A DNA stretch of 64,000 bases from Planctellipticum variicoloris (GTDB lineage Bacteria > Planctomycetota > Planctomycetia > Planctomycetales > Planctomycetaceae). A program made the position numbers and the translations under genes. Below the pieces are notes generated by a model. It made no database searches, was not told the origin of the DNA, and saw only the letters and a list, made by a program, of their open reading frames with translations. Positions 40,779-49,714 of the stretch are shown here, piece by piece. Where the stretch lies: NCBI RefSeq assembly GCF_030622045.1, contig NZ_CP130886.1, positions 2,431,557 through 2,495,556 on the forward strand. Direction: 5' to 3'. Numbering within the stretch: position 1 is the stretch's first letter; every line of letters starts with the position of its first letter.

Positions 40779-40904
40779 TTCCCAGGCTCCCGCCTGGGAA
40801 TGCTTCTTCGGACGCTCCGCGTCCTCCTTCGCTTCGCGCCCGTAAGATGACAAAGTGCGAGGCAGAGCCTCGCAAGAAGGGGTTCCCAGGCAGAGCCTGG
40901 GAAC
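40779..40904. repeat. Three REP-like stem-loops
   Basis: Stem 1: TTCCCAGGC-TCCC-GCCTGGGAA (40779-40800). Stem 2: TGCGAGGC-AGA-GCCTCGCA (40856-40874). Stem 3: GTTCCCAGGC-AGA-GCCTGGGAAC (40882-40904). Stems 1 and 3 share the CCCAGG/CCTGGG core. They lie between the GTPase and radical SAM genes in a 328-base region without genes and resemble dispersed intergenic palindromes seen in other bacteria. Confidence 0.8.
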
Positions 40905-41079
40905 GAGTGTTGCTAGCTTTCTCCCCCTCTCTTAGCCGCGCTTCCGTGGTCAAGTTCTCTTCGGACTTGCCGGTCATTCCGCCGCCCCCCTTTTGGGTTC
41001 GCCTCGCGCGCTGGTAGAATTTCCCGGACGGCGCGGCTGACCCTGCGCTGCTGGATTTTCAACGACTGCGGAGCGCGGC

Positions 41080-42321
41080 ATGTACCTGCGGATGGCCAAG
41101 CGGATTCTTCTGGAGACCGATAAGCGGCTGCTCTGGAAGCTCGCCTACAACTTCGGCTTCAAAGGGGCGCTCTCCGTCCAGAAGTTCAAGCGGCGGCTGA
41201 AGAAGGGGGAGTACTTCCCGCCGTTTCTCTACATCTCCGTGATCAATAGCTGCAATCTGCGCTGCCAGGGCTGCTGGGTCGACGTTTCCGCCAAGCAGCA
41301 GACGATCGACGTCGCCGCCATGACCCGGCTGATCAATGACGCGAAAGCCGCGGGGAACAGCTTCTTCGGGATCGTGGGGGGAGAACCCTTCATGCACCCG
41401 CAGCTCCTGGAAATCCTGGCAAAGCATCCTGACTGCTATTTCCAGGTCTTCACCAACGGGCACTTCATCACCGACGAAGTGGCCCGCGAACTCCGGAAGA
41501 TGGGGAACGTGACGCCGCTGATCAGCATCGAGGGGACCGAACTGGTCAGCGACGAGCGCCGCGGCCGGTCCAACGTCTACTCGAAATCGATGCAGGGCAT
41601 CGAAAACTGCCTGAAGCACAAGCTGCTGACGGGGGTCTGCACCAGCGTCTGCCAGACCAACATCGACGACATGCTCAACGAAGCCTGGATCGACCGCCTG
41701 ATCAAAATGGGAGTCCTCTATACCTGGTTCCACGTCTACCGCCCGATGGGGCCCAAGCCCGAACCCGCCCTGGCGCTCACTCGCGAACAGCAGCTCCGCA
41801 TCCGTCGGTTCGTCGTCGAGATGCGGACCAGGAAGCCGATCGGGATCGTCGACGCCTACTACGACGGCGAAGGCCAGGCCCTTTGTCCGGCGGCGACGGG
41901 GATCACCCACCATATCAATCCGTGGGGGGGAATCGAACCCTGCCCGATCGTGCAGTTCGCCAAGGAATCGATCCACGATCCCCGGCCGATCAATGAAGTC
42001 ATCAGCCAGTCGGCGTTTCTGAAGGACTTTCGGCAGCTCGCGGCGTCGACGTCGCGAGGCTGCATCGTGCTGGAGCGGCCCGACCTGCTTCACGAACTGA
42101 TGGTCGTGCATGGCGCCGAGGATCAGACCGTCCGGAAGACGGCTCACGCCGAGCTGCAAGCCATGCAGAACCGGTCATCCCAGGATCTGCGCGGCGACGA
42201 GATCCCGGAAAAGAGCTGGGCCTACCGCCTCGCCAAACGCTGGTTCTTCAGCGACTTCGGGGCGTACAACGCTCCCGTAAACCCGCTGGAGAAGCGGGAG
42301 ACGGTGGGCGTCAGTTCCTGA
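41080..42321 (+). CDS. Radical SAM enzyme
   Basis: A 413-aa radical SAM protein. The [4Fe-4S]-SAM cysteine motif is CNLRCQGCW (C58, C62, C65), followed by GGEPF. A further cysteine pair (LCPAATGITHHINPWGGIEPCPI) in the C-terminal part may bind an auxiliary cluster. Family members generate a 5'-deoxyadenosyl radical. It is not close to HpnH in the visible motif surroundings. It shares the locus with terpenoid genes, so an unactivated C-H functionalisation of a lipid is a reasonable guess. Its last bases overlap the convergent NHL gene by 11. Confidence 0.88.
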   Translation: MYLRMAKRILLETDKRLLWKLAYNFGFKGALSVQKFKRRLKKGEYFPPFLYISVINSCNLRCQGCWVDVSAKQQTIDVAAMTRLINDAKAAGNSFFGIVGGEPFMHPQLLEILAKHPDCYFQVFTNGHFITDEVARELRKMGNVTPLISIEGTELVSDERRGRSNVYSKSMQGIENCLKHKLLTGVCTSVCQTNIDDMLNEAWIDRLIKMGVLYTWFHVYRPMGPKPEPALALTREQQLRIRRFVVEMRTRKPIGIVDAYYDGEGQALCPAATGITHHINPWGGIEPCPIVQFAKESIHDPRPINEVISQSAFLKDFRQLAASTSRGCIVLERPDLLHELMVVHGAEDQTVRKTAHAELQAMQNRSSQDLRGDEIPEKSWAYRLAKRWFFSDFGAYNAPVNPLEKRETVGVSS

Positions 42322-43198
42322 CGGGGCGGCAGACGACGCCTTGCGCGTCGGTCAGCAGCGGACTGTTGTAACGGGCGATCAGGCCGCCATCGGTGTTCAA
42401 TTCGAAGACAGTGTTGCCCGAGGAGACGAAGTAGCAATTCCCGGCCCGGTGATAGTAGATGTCGTGGACATGGTTTGCTCCGAGCGTTTGCATGTCGCGA
42501 AAGGTCCGGATGAACCGACCGGAGTCGACCTCAAACTCCTGAATCAGATCGTTTTCGGCATTCGATACCAGCAAGTGCTGGTTGTGACCGACGACCAGAC
42601 CACGGGGTCGATCCAGCCGGTCGGATTGCGAAATCAATGGCACGGAAGCATGTGGATCGGCCGCCAGGTTGACTCGTACGACCCCGCGCTGAAAATACTC
42701 TGCGATATACAGAGAGTCGTCGCGGACGGCGAGCCCGATCAGGTTCGCACGCCGTTCGATTGTGATCGTTTCCACCAGCTCACGATTCGTCACGTCGTAG
42801 CACTGCACGGCCCGTTCGGTGTCGGCGGCGACGTAGAGCCGGCCGCGTGGGTCGAACGCCATCATTCCCGGTCCGAAGCGGCCGATGGTGGGCGTGACGT
42901 TGATTGGTTCGAGCAGTCCATCTGGCCGCTGATCCAGCCTGGAGATCAATTCGACCACGTTCTTCTGATTTCCACGGAGACCGACAAACAATCGTCCGAC
43001 GTCGCTTGCCGCCAGAAACGACGGCTTCGAGCCGCTCGAGAATTCGGCCAACGCGCTGTCCGCGCCGGTGGAGAGGTCAAAGCGAACGACGTTGTCGCTG
43101 TCGCGACCTGCCACGAGAAGCTCGTAGCGCAGATCGGCGGCTCTGGCCGATGTGCAGAGCAGCCCCGACAGTGCGATCAGGAGCATGTGTGAATTCAT
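42311..43198 (-). CDS. Exported NHL-type beta-propeller protein
   Basis: A 295-aa protein with signal peptide (MLLIALSGLLCTSARA). Repeated blades such as RYELLVAGRDSDNVVRFDLS, RLYVAADTERAVQCYD and HLLVSNAENDLIQEFEVD suggest an NHL or similar propeller. Function unknown. ATG at 43198 has GAGGAGGG upstream. It follows the DUF1501 gene by 66 bases on the same strand and may be cotranscribed. Its last bases overlap the end of the radical SAM gene. Confidence 0.8.
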   Translation of the reverse strand: MNSHMLLIALSGLLCTSARAADLRYELLVAGRDSDNVVRFDLSTGADSALAEFSSGSKPSFLAASDVGRLFVGLRGNQKNVVELISRLDQRPDGLLEPINVTPTIGRFGPGMMAFDPRGRLYVAADTERAVQCYDVTNRELVETITIERRANLIGLAVRDDSLYIAEYFQRGVVRVNLAADPHASVPLISQSDRLDRPRGLVVGHNQHLLVSNAENDLIQEFEVDSGRFIRTFRDMQTLGANHVHDIYYHRAGNCYFVSSGNTVFELNTDGGLIARYNSPLLTDAQGVVCRPVRN

Positions 43199-43264
43199 CG
43201 GGGAGCCCTCCTCGGATTTACGAGGTGAAACGAGTCCGCATCGCACCGGCGGAGCCTCAATACC

Positions 43265-44641
43265 TCACGCAATTGTCTCATGGAGGATGTGGCCGGCGAC
43301 GTCGGTCAGGCGGAAATCCCGCCCGGCGTAGCGGTAGGTGAGCTTTGTGTGATCGAGCCCCATCAAATGCAAGATGGTGGCGTGCAGGTCGTGGATGTGG
43401 ACCGGTTTCTCGGCGGCCTTGAAGCCGAACTCGTCCGTCTCGCCGTAGGTCATCCCCCCCTTCACGCCACCGCCCGCCATCCACATGGTGAAGCCGTAGT
43501 GATTGTGGTCGCGGCCGGTGCCGTTTTCGGTGGTGGGGGTCCGGCCGAATTCGCCCCCCCAGAGGACCAGGGTTTCCTCCAGCAGGCCGCGGCGTTTGAG
43601 GTCGGTCAACAGGGCGGCCATCGGGCGGTCAATGTCTTCTGCGAGTTTGCGGACCTGGTTACTGTGGTCGCTGTGCGTGTCCCAGGGCTGGCCGTTGCCA
43701 TAGTAGATCTGCGTGAAGCGCACGCCGCGCTCGGCCAGCCGCCGGGCCAGCAGGCAGGAGTTGGCGAAATGCCCCTTGCCGTATTCTTCGCGGATCGCCT
43801 CGGGCTCGCTCGACAGATCAAACGCCTCGGTCGCAGAGGTCTGCATCCGGAAGGCGACCTCCATCGAGCGGATGCGGGCCTCGAGCTGGCCGTCGCCCCC
43901 GCGCTGGACCGCGTGCTCCCCGTTGAGCGCCCGCAGCAGGTCGAGCTCCTTGCGCTGGATCGAATCCGGCTGGGCCGGCTTGAGGAACGGAATCAGCTTT
44001 TCGGGGGAGAGGTCCGCGTGGTTGATGTAGGTCCCCTGGTACTCGCCCGGCAGGAAGGAGCTCGACCAGAGAATCGAGAACCGGACCGGGCGGCCGGGGC
44101 AGAGGACGATATAGCCAGGCAGGCTTTCGTTCTCGGCCCCCAGGCCATAGAGCATCCAGGAGCCCATGCTGGGGCGAGTCGGGACGATGGTCCCGTTATT
44201 GATGAGCTGCAGGGCGGGGCCGTGGTTGGGATTGTCGGTGTAGACGGACCGCAGGACACAGACGTCGTCAATGCAGCCGGCGAAGCGGGGGAGTAACTCG
44301 CTGACCGGGACGCCGCTTTCGCCGGCAGGTGAGAACTTGAACGGAGAGGGCAGCAGCCCGGCGGTCTTGCGTTCGGTCCGGAGGTTGACGGCGTCCGGCC
44401 GCTGGCCTTCGTACTTGAGCAGATCGGGTTTGGGGTCGAGAAAGTCGGGGCCGAAGGGGCCGCCGTTCATGAAAAGCTGGATCACGCGCTTGGCCCGCGG
44501 CGGGGCATGGGCGACCTGACCGGCCCGCGCCGGCTCCGCCAGGAGTTGCGCCAGACCGAGCGTCCCCAGCCCGCCCCCCAGTCGCCCGAGCAGCGCCCGG
44601 CGGGAAATCTCCGACGACGGAAGAGTCAATTCAGAACGCAT
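43265..44641 (-). CDS. DUF1501 protein, Tat-exported sulfatase-like
   Basis: A 458-aa protein with a Tat-like signal (ISRRALLGRLGGGLGTLGLA). The body is DUF1501, a family with alkaline-phosphatase/sulfatase-like fold: RVIQLFMNGGPFGPDFLDPK, ETLVLWGGEFGRTPTTENG, DHNHYGFTMWMAGGG. Typical partner of PSCyt1/DUF1553 proteins in planctomycetes, as here (12 bases between the genes). Substrate unknown. Confidence 0.92.
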   Translation of the reverse strand: MRSELTLPSSEISRRALLGRLGGGLGTLGLAQLLAEPARAGQVAHAPPRAKRVIQLFMNGGPFGPDFLDPKPDLLKYEGQRPDAVNLRTERKTAGLLPSPFKFSPAGESGVPVSELLPRFAGCIDDVCVLRSVYTDNPNHGPALQLINNGTIVPTRPSMGSWMLYGLGAENESLPGYIVLCPGRPVRFSILWSSSFLPGEYQGTYINHADLSPEKLIPFLKPAQPDSIQRKELDLLRALNGEHAVQRGGDGQLEARIRSMEVAFRMQTSATEAFDLSSEPEAIREEYGKGHFANSCLLARRLAERGVRFTQIYYGNGQPWDTHSDHSNQVRKLAEDIDRPMAALLTDLKRRGLLEETLVLWGGEFGRTPTTENGTGRDHNHYGFTMWMAGGGVKGGMTYGETDEFGFKAAEKPVHIHDLHATILHLMGLDHTKLTYRYAGRDFRLTDVAGHILHETIA

Positions 44642-44653
44642 CGAACAGCTCCG

Positions 44654-46969
44654 TCAGTCGATCAGCAACATTTCGTTGAGACTCAGGAGGGCATGGCAAT
44701 ACGTCTGCCACGCCTCGGCGGCAGGTGTGCCGCTGGCGGTCAGTTCCTGCAGAAACGTCGCTCCGCGTTGCAGCTCACCGACGGTCGGTTCCCGCTGAAA
44801 CAGTCGGGAATAGCAACGCCGGATCCGTTCCTCGGGGCTGTCTGCCGGAATGGCCTCCGCGACCACGGTCGCCAGCGTCTTCGCCTGCTGCTGAAACAGC
44901 GGTCCGTTAAGCACAAAGAGCTGCTGCAGCGGCGTGGTCGTCGGTTCGCGGGATGGGCTGTGCGACGAGGGTTCGGGGAAATCGAACAGGCGGAGCATGG
45001 CGTTCTGCTCTTCCCTCACGACTTTGCCGTAGAGCGTTCGACGCAGATTGGCGGCGTCTTCGAGCGGCAGAGCGGGGCCGTCCATGCGGTCGTCCAGGGC
45101 GCCCGTTGCGGCCAGGACGGCGTCGCGCCAGGGTTCGACGTCGAGCCGCCGGCGCGGAGACCGCCAGAGGAGATTGTTATCCGGATCGATCGCGTCGCCG
45201 TCGCTGCGCGGCGCACTCGCTTGCTGGAAGGTCTCCGAGAGGACGATTTCGCGGATCAGCGGCTTGATGGCCCATTGTTCTTCGATGAGTCGGGCGGCGA
45301 GGTACTCCAGCAGTTCCGGGTGCGTCGGTCGTTCGCCCTGCCGGCCGAAGTCGCTGGTGGTGCGGACCAAGCCGTGGCCGAACAGTTGCGCCCAGAGGCG
45401 ATTGACGAGGACGCGGGCGGCGAGTCCTTCGCCATCGCTCAGAATCGCAGCGGCCAGATCCCGTCGACCGCTGCCGTGCTGGAACGGCTGCGGTTCTTCG
45501 TCACACAGGACGGCGAGGAATCGTCGCGGAACGACTTCCCCGGGATCGCTGGCATTCCCCCGTCGGAAGATCCCCAGATCGCGCGGCTGGCCGGGGCGGA
45601 ACTCCAGTCGGGTCTGATCTTCGCCCTCTGGCTCGATAAAGATGCTGGAGTCCTCGACGACGTGCGCCCACGGCTCGGCGTAGTGCGGCGTCGTGGACTT
45701 AATGCGTTCGATCTCAGCGGTCAACGGAGCCGTTTCGTCCGGCTTGGGATCTTTCTTCGCTTTCAGCTCGGCTTCGAGTTCGGCGACGCGTTTGCGGGCC
45801 GTGCGAACCACCCCGGCCTCGGCCGGCGGGAGCAGCGGGCGCTCCGCAAGCTGCGTGCTGGCGAAGACGCCGGCCAGGGCGTAGTAATCTTTCACGGTCA
45901 CGGGATCGAATTTGTGATTGTGGCAGCGAGCGCAGGAAACCGTCAGTCCGAGGAATGTCCGCGTGACGGCGTCGATCCGCTCGTCCCACTCCTCCGCCAC
46001 GACGGTCTTGATGACGTCCGGCGCGAGCTTCAGTTCTTTCCAGTAGGTCGGGCTGAGTCCCAACAGGCCGAGCGCGGCCAGATCTGCGGGGGGAGTCTGC
46101 TCCCATTGATCGGCGGCCAACTGCAGGCAAACGAAGTCGTCGTAAGGCCGATCTTCGTTGAAACTGCGGACGACCCAGTCCCGGTAGAGCCAGGCCCGGT
46201 CGGCGTTGGTCAGGTAGTCGGGCGTCTGGTCGACATACCGGACCAGGTCGAGCCAGAACCGCGCCCAGCGTTCGCCGTACTGCGGCGAATTCAACTTGCG
46301 ATCGGCGAGCGCCGCGAATGCCGTTGGTGATGAATCGGCGGCGAACTCGGCCACCCCTTCCGGACGAGGTGGAAGACCTGTCAGTGCAAACGAAAGCCGT
46401 CGGGCCAGGATGCGGGGCTCCGCCCGTGGCGATGGTTTGAGACCTTCCGCTTCGAGGCGAGCGAGTACGAAGCGATCCAGCGGGCCGGCCGGCCAGTCGG
46501 ACTGGCCTACGTCCGGGATGGCTGGCCGCTGCACTGGTCGAAACGACCAGAAATTCCGATCCTCCTCGGCGATGGCGAAGTCATCGATCTTGTCCGGTTC
46601 CGGTCGCAGCGTTCTCGCACCGGCATCGATCCAGCGGCCGATCAGCTCGATCTGGTCGGTGCTGAGCGGCTTGCCACCTTCGGGAGGCATTTCGTGAGCG
46701 GCGATTCGCTCGAACAGGGGGCTTTCGGCCCGCTTTCCGGCGACGATCGCAGCCCCGGACTCTCCCCCGGAGTGCATGAAACGGACGAGGCGGAGATCCA
46801 GCTTTCCTTCCTGTTTGCCATCTTCGCCGTGGCAGGCAAAGCAATGGGCTTTCAGGATCGGGCGAATCTGATCTTCGAAGGTCATCGGTTCGGCGGCACG
46901 GACCTCTTGCGCAAAGGCGACCAGCGCAAGCAGACCAAGCACCGCGGCGAACTTCGAGATCCGTTTCAT
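44654..46969 (-). CDS. PSCyt1/DUF1549/DUF1553 cytochrome protein
   Basis: A 771-aa planctomycete-specific protein. Signal peptide (KFAAVLGLLALVAFAQEVRA), N-terminal PSCyt1 haem c site CFACH (C43-H47), DUF1549 region (NFWSFRPVQRPAIP, WARFWLDLVRYVDQ) with a second CARCH motif, and C-terminal DUF1553 (RVLVNRLWAQLFGHGLVRTT, TPLQQLFVLNGPLFQQQA). It is thought to work in an extracytoplasmic electron-transfer or degradation complex with DUF1501. No strong ribosome site precedes the ATG at 46969. Confidence 0.93.
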   Translation of the reverse strand: MKRISKFAAVLGLLALVAFAQEVRAAEPMTFEDQIRPILKAHCFACHGEDGKQEGKLDLRLVRFMHSGGESGAAIVAGKRAESPLFERIAAHEMPPEGGKPLSTDQIELIGRWIDAGARTLRPEPDKIDDFAIAEEDRNFWSFRPVQRPAIPDVGQSDWPAGPLDRFVLARLEAEGLKPSPRAEPRILARRLSFALTGLPPRPEGVAEFAADSSPTAFAALADRKLNSPQYGERWARFWLDLVRYVDQTPDYLTNADRAWLYRDWVVRSFNEDRPYDDFVCLQLAADQWEQTPPADLAALGLLGLSPTYWKELKLAPDVIKTVVAEEWDERIDAVTRTFLGLTVSCARCHNHKFDPVTVKDYYALAGVFASTQLAERPLLPPAEAGVVRTARKRVAELEAELKAKKDPKPDETAPLTAEIERIKSTTPHYAEPWAHVVEDSSIFIEPEGEDQTRLEFRPGQPRDLGIFRRGNASDPGEVVPRRFLAVLCDEEPQPFQHGSGRRDLAAAILSDGEGLAARVLVNRLWAQLFGHGLVRTTSDFGRQGERPTHPELLEYLAARLIEEQWAIKPLIREIVLSETFQQASAPRSDGDAIDPDNNLLWRSPRRRLDVEPWRDAVLAATGALDDRMDGPALPLEDAANLRRTLYGKVVREEQNAMLRLFDFPEPSSHSPSREPTTTPLQQLFVLNGPLFQQQAKTLATVVAEAIPADSPEERIRRCYSRLFQREPTVGELQRGATFLQELTASGTPAAEAWQTYCHALLSLNEMLLID

Positions 46970-47122
46970 AGCATTAAAATTACCAGAACCGGCGACGCAT
47001 GAGAAGTCGTTGATTGGTGTGGAGTCGGCTGTGTCATCCCATGATCAATGTGTTCAAATTTGATTGAGCCGCTTGATACTGTTCGCGTGGCCGACTTGTC
47101 GGAACTCATTCAGTAGTCTCGG

Positions 47123-47878
47123 CTACCGTTCCAGATGCCACTCGGGCCGGGAATAGCGGGACGCGAGCAGTTCCGCGAGCGACGCTTCCGCCACTTCGCA
47201 GTCGCTCTGCCACGTCGCCCTCCAGGTTTCGGCAAGCCACTCGGCGAGCTGGCCCCGGTTCAGCGGCAGATTGCGGATGAATTCCGCGTGGCGGCGATCC
47301 GCCCGGTAGTCCGGCTGCCGGCTCGGCGCCCGTAGATAGCGGCTCACGCGCGGCAGATCGAAGTCGTAGAGCAGCGTGCCGTGATGCAGAAACGCCTGCC
47401 GCTGCCAGCGCTGGGCGTTCCCGGAGAATTTCTGCTCGCCCACTGTCAGATCGCTGATGCCGCGAACCGCGGCCTCGGGCAGCGACGACCGCAGCGATTC
47501 CGCCATCCGTCCCAGGAGCGCGGCCGTCGTTCCGGTGATCCCCAGCCGCTGATGCTCGGCGTGAATCGGCAGCGCCAGCGTGTAGCAGAGGCAGCCCGGC
47601 CCGATGACCACCGCCCCGCCGCCGCTCATGCGTCGCAGTACCGGCACGTCGTCGCGCCGGCAGGCCTCCAGATCGACTTCCACGGCCGCCTTGTTTGAAC
47701 GCCCCAGCACGACGCAGTACGTAGTCGTCTCCCAGATCCGCAACGTGGCCTGGGCCGGATCGGCGTCGACGGCGTGCAGCAGCCACTCGTCGAGGGCCAG
47801 ATCCGCCTGCGGTGATCCACAGGTTGCATCCAGCCCGCGTACGGAGGAGGGCCAGAGCGGTGCGACGTCCGGTTCCAT
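47123..47878 (-). CDS. lplA: Lipoate-protein ligase A family protein
   Basis: A 251-aa BPL/LplA/LipB-fold protein. RRMSGGGAVVIGPGCLCY and DLTVGEQKFSGNAQRW (with the catalytic lysine) match the LplA family. It would attach lipoate to a carrier protein such as the GcvH-like protein at 37287 or to alpha-keto acid dehydrogenase subunits. Short relative to E. coli LplA, without the C-terminal accessory domain, so it may need a partner. ATG at 47878 has GGGAGCGG upstream. It lies 92 bases downstream of lpdA. Confidence 0.82.
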   Translation of the reverse strand: MEPDVAPLWPSSVRGLDATCGSPQADLALDEWLLHAVDADPAQATLRIWETTTYCVVLGRSNKAAVEVDLEACRRDDVPVLRRMSGGGAVVIGPGCLCYTLALPIHAEHQRLGITGTTAALLGRMAESLRSSLPEAAVRGISDLTVGEQKFSGNAQRWQRQAFLHHGTLLYDFDLPRVSRYLRAPSRQPDYRADRRHAEFIRNLPLNRGQLAEWLAETWRATWQSDCEVAEASLAELLASRYSRPEWHLER

Positions 47879-47970
47879 CGCAATCCGCTCCCCCGTTAAC
47901 TTGCCGAGCCAATTCGGCCCCGTGGCACAGACATTCCTGTCTGTGTGAATGAAAAGTCGGGCCGCGGCTC

Positions 47971-49353
47971 TCACATATGAATGGTTCTGCCGTCGACCGC
48001 CAAGGCCGCTTCCTTCATCACTTCGGCGAGCGTCGGATGAGCGTGCGAGCTGCGGGCGATGTCCTCGCTCGTGGCGCCGAATTCGATCGCCACGACGGCT
48101 TCCGCAATCATGTCGCCGGCCCGCGGACCGATGATGTGCACGCCCAGAATCCGATCGGTCTCCGTGTGCGCCAGAATCTTGACCCGTCCGCCGGTGTGGC
48201 CGAGGGCCTTGGCCCGGGCGTTCGCCATGAACGGGAACGAGCCCTTCCGGTACGGCATGCCGGCCGCTTTCAGCTCTTCTTCCGTTTTTCCGACGCTGGC
48301 GATCTCCGGCTCCGTGTAGACGACCCCCGGAATGGCGTCGTAGTTGACGTGACCGTACTTGCCGGCGAGAAGTTCCGCGCAGGCGATCCCTTCTTCCTCG
48401 GCCTTATGAGCCAGCATCGGCCCGGCGATGACGTCGCCGATCGCGTAGATCCCCGGAATCGTCGTGGCATAGTGCTCATCGACGATGATTCGTCCGCGCT
48501 GATCGACGCCGACATTGACCGTGTCGAGGCCCAGGTTGTCGGTATTCGGAATCCGGCCGACCGCCAGCAGCACGCGGTCGCACGCCAGCGGCTGCTCGCC
48601 TTCGCACTCGACGAAGACCTGCTTCCCTTCGACGCGGGCGCCGGTGACCCGTCGGCCCAGCCGGAATTCGAGTCCCTGTTTCTGAAAGGTCTTCTGGGCT
48701 TCCGCGACGATCTCGCCGTCCATTCCCGGCAGAATCCGGTCGAGGTACTCGACGACAGTCACTTTGGCCCCCAGTCGCGACCAGACGCAACCCAGTTCGA
48801 GGCCGATGACGCCGGCGCCGATGACGACCAGGTGTTCCGGAACTTCCGGGAAGGAAAGGGCTTCGGTGCTGGTGGCGATCCGGTCGCCATCAACGGCGAC
48901 GCCTCTGAGGGGCGACGATTTGCTGCCGGTCGCGATGATGATGTGCCTGGCCGAAATTTCTTCCGGCTGATCGCCTTCGACCACGACCTGGCCCGGCGCG
49001 ACGATTCGGCCGTGTCCGAAGTACCGGGTGATCTTGTTCTTGCGGAACAGCCCTTCGATCCCTTTGCAGAGACCGGCGACAATGTTGTCTTTGCGTTTCT
49101 GCATGGTCGGCAGGTCGAGCGAAACCTCGCCCACGCCGATGCCGAACTCGGAGAAGCTGGTTTTTGCCTGTCGAAACAGCTCGCTGGCTTCGAGGAGGGC
49201 CTTGCTGGGGATGCAACCGACGCGGAGGCAGGTTCCGCCGAGGGCCCCTTCTTTCTCGATGCAGGCGACGTTCATTCCGAGCTGTGCGGCCCGGATCGCG
49301 GCGACGTAACCGCCGGGGCCGGCGCCGATGACAACCAGGTCGTGCTGTTTCAT
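47971..49353 (-). CDS. lpdA: Dihydrolipoyl dehydrogenase
   Basis: A 460-aa flavin disulfide reductase. FAD-binding GAGPGGYVAAIRAAQLG, redox-active cysteines C42 and C47 (GGTCLRVGCIPSK), NAD-binding GAGVIGLELG, and the C-terminal HAHPTLAEVMKEA catalytic His-Glu pair are present. It oxidises dihydrolipoyl groups of 2-oxoacid dehydrogenase, glycine cleavage or orphan lipoyl systems, reducing NAD+. Immediately upstream of the lplA-like gene in the same direction. Confidence 0.95.
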   Translation of the reverse strand: MKQHDLVVIGAGPGGYVAAIRAAQLGMNVACIEKEGALGGTCLRVGCIPSKALLEASELFRQAKTSFSEFGIGVGEVSLDLPTMQKRKDNIVAGLCKGIEGLFRKNKITRYFGHGRIVAPGQVVVEGDQPEEISARHIIIATGSKSSPLRGVAVDGDRIATSTEALSFPEVPEHLVVIGAGVIGLELGCVWSRLGAKVTVVEYLDRILPGMDGEIVAEAQKTFQKQGLEFRLGRRVTGARVEGKQVFVECEGEQPLACDRVLLAVGRIPNTDNLGLDTVNVGVDQRGRIIVDEHYATTIPGIYAIGDVIAGPMLAHKAEEEGIACAELLAGKYGHVNYDAIPGVVYTEPEIASVGKTEEELKAAGMPYRKGSFPFMANARAKALGHTGGRVKILAHTETDRILGVHIIGPRAGDMIAEAVVAIEFGATSEDIARSSHAHPTLAEVMKEAALAVDGRTIHM

Positions 49354-49714
49354 AACGCGAGATTCTCTAGAGGGTTAGGTGGCCTCCTGGAAGCCGGTGG
49401 GCGGCTTGGCAGGGGAGCCTGTGGGAGGATTTTGGACGTTGGAACCGGTATCGTACCGAACCGGGTCGGTGCTGCGTAGCGCACCGGGGTTGCTGCGACA
49501 CCGGCTCCTGCACGCCCGACAACCTTCTTCACAATCTCACGGATTCTGAAGATGATCTTCACACGATCTTCATGGTTCGTGACGAAGATTCGGCGGCTGA
49601 CTGAGGCAAGAACATTCGATGTCGATACCTGCGGCTCTGGGCCAAAGTGCTCAATGCGTCGCGATGTGTCGAAGTGTTCGAGAAATCACAGGTGAATTGA
49701 CAGGATCGTCAACC
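49354..49714. other. Divergent intergenic region before pstS
   Basis: About 360 bases between lpdA (minus) and pstS (plus). I see no gene. It holds a Pho-box-like direct repeat (49554-49572) and probably the promoters of both sides. Confidence 0.5.
49554..49572 (+). promoter_or_regulatory. Pho-box-like direct repeat
   Basis: GATCTTCA at 49554-49561 repeats at 49565-49572, an 11-base period as expected for tandem PhoB half-sites. A similar TTCTTCACA lies near 49526. It is about 140 bases before pstS. The match to the classical half-site is loose, so this is suggestive only. Confidence 0.4.

Noticed and set aside
39549-40853. 434-codon minus-strand frame
   Set aside because: Antisense to the CobW-like GTPase, whose motifs are intact.
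40779-40904. CRISPR array
   Set aside because: Repeats are palindromes of different sequence without regular spacers or cas genes.
44507-46330. 607-codon plus-strand frame
   Set aside because: Antisense to the PSCyt1/DUF1553 gene and low in natural protein features.
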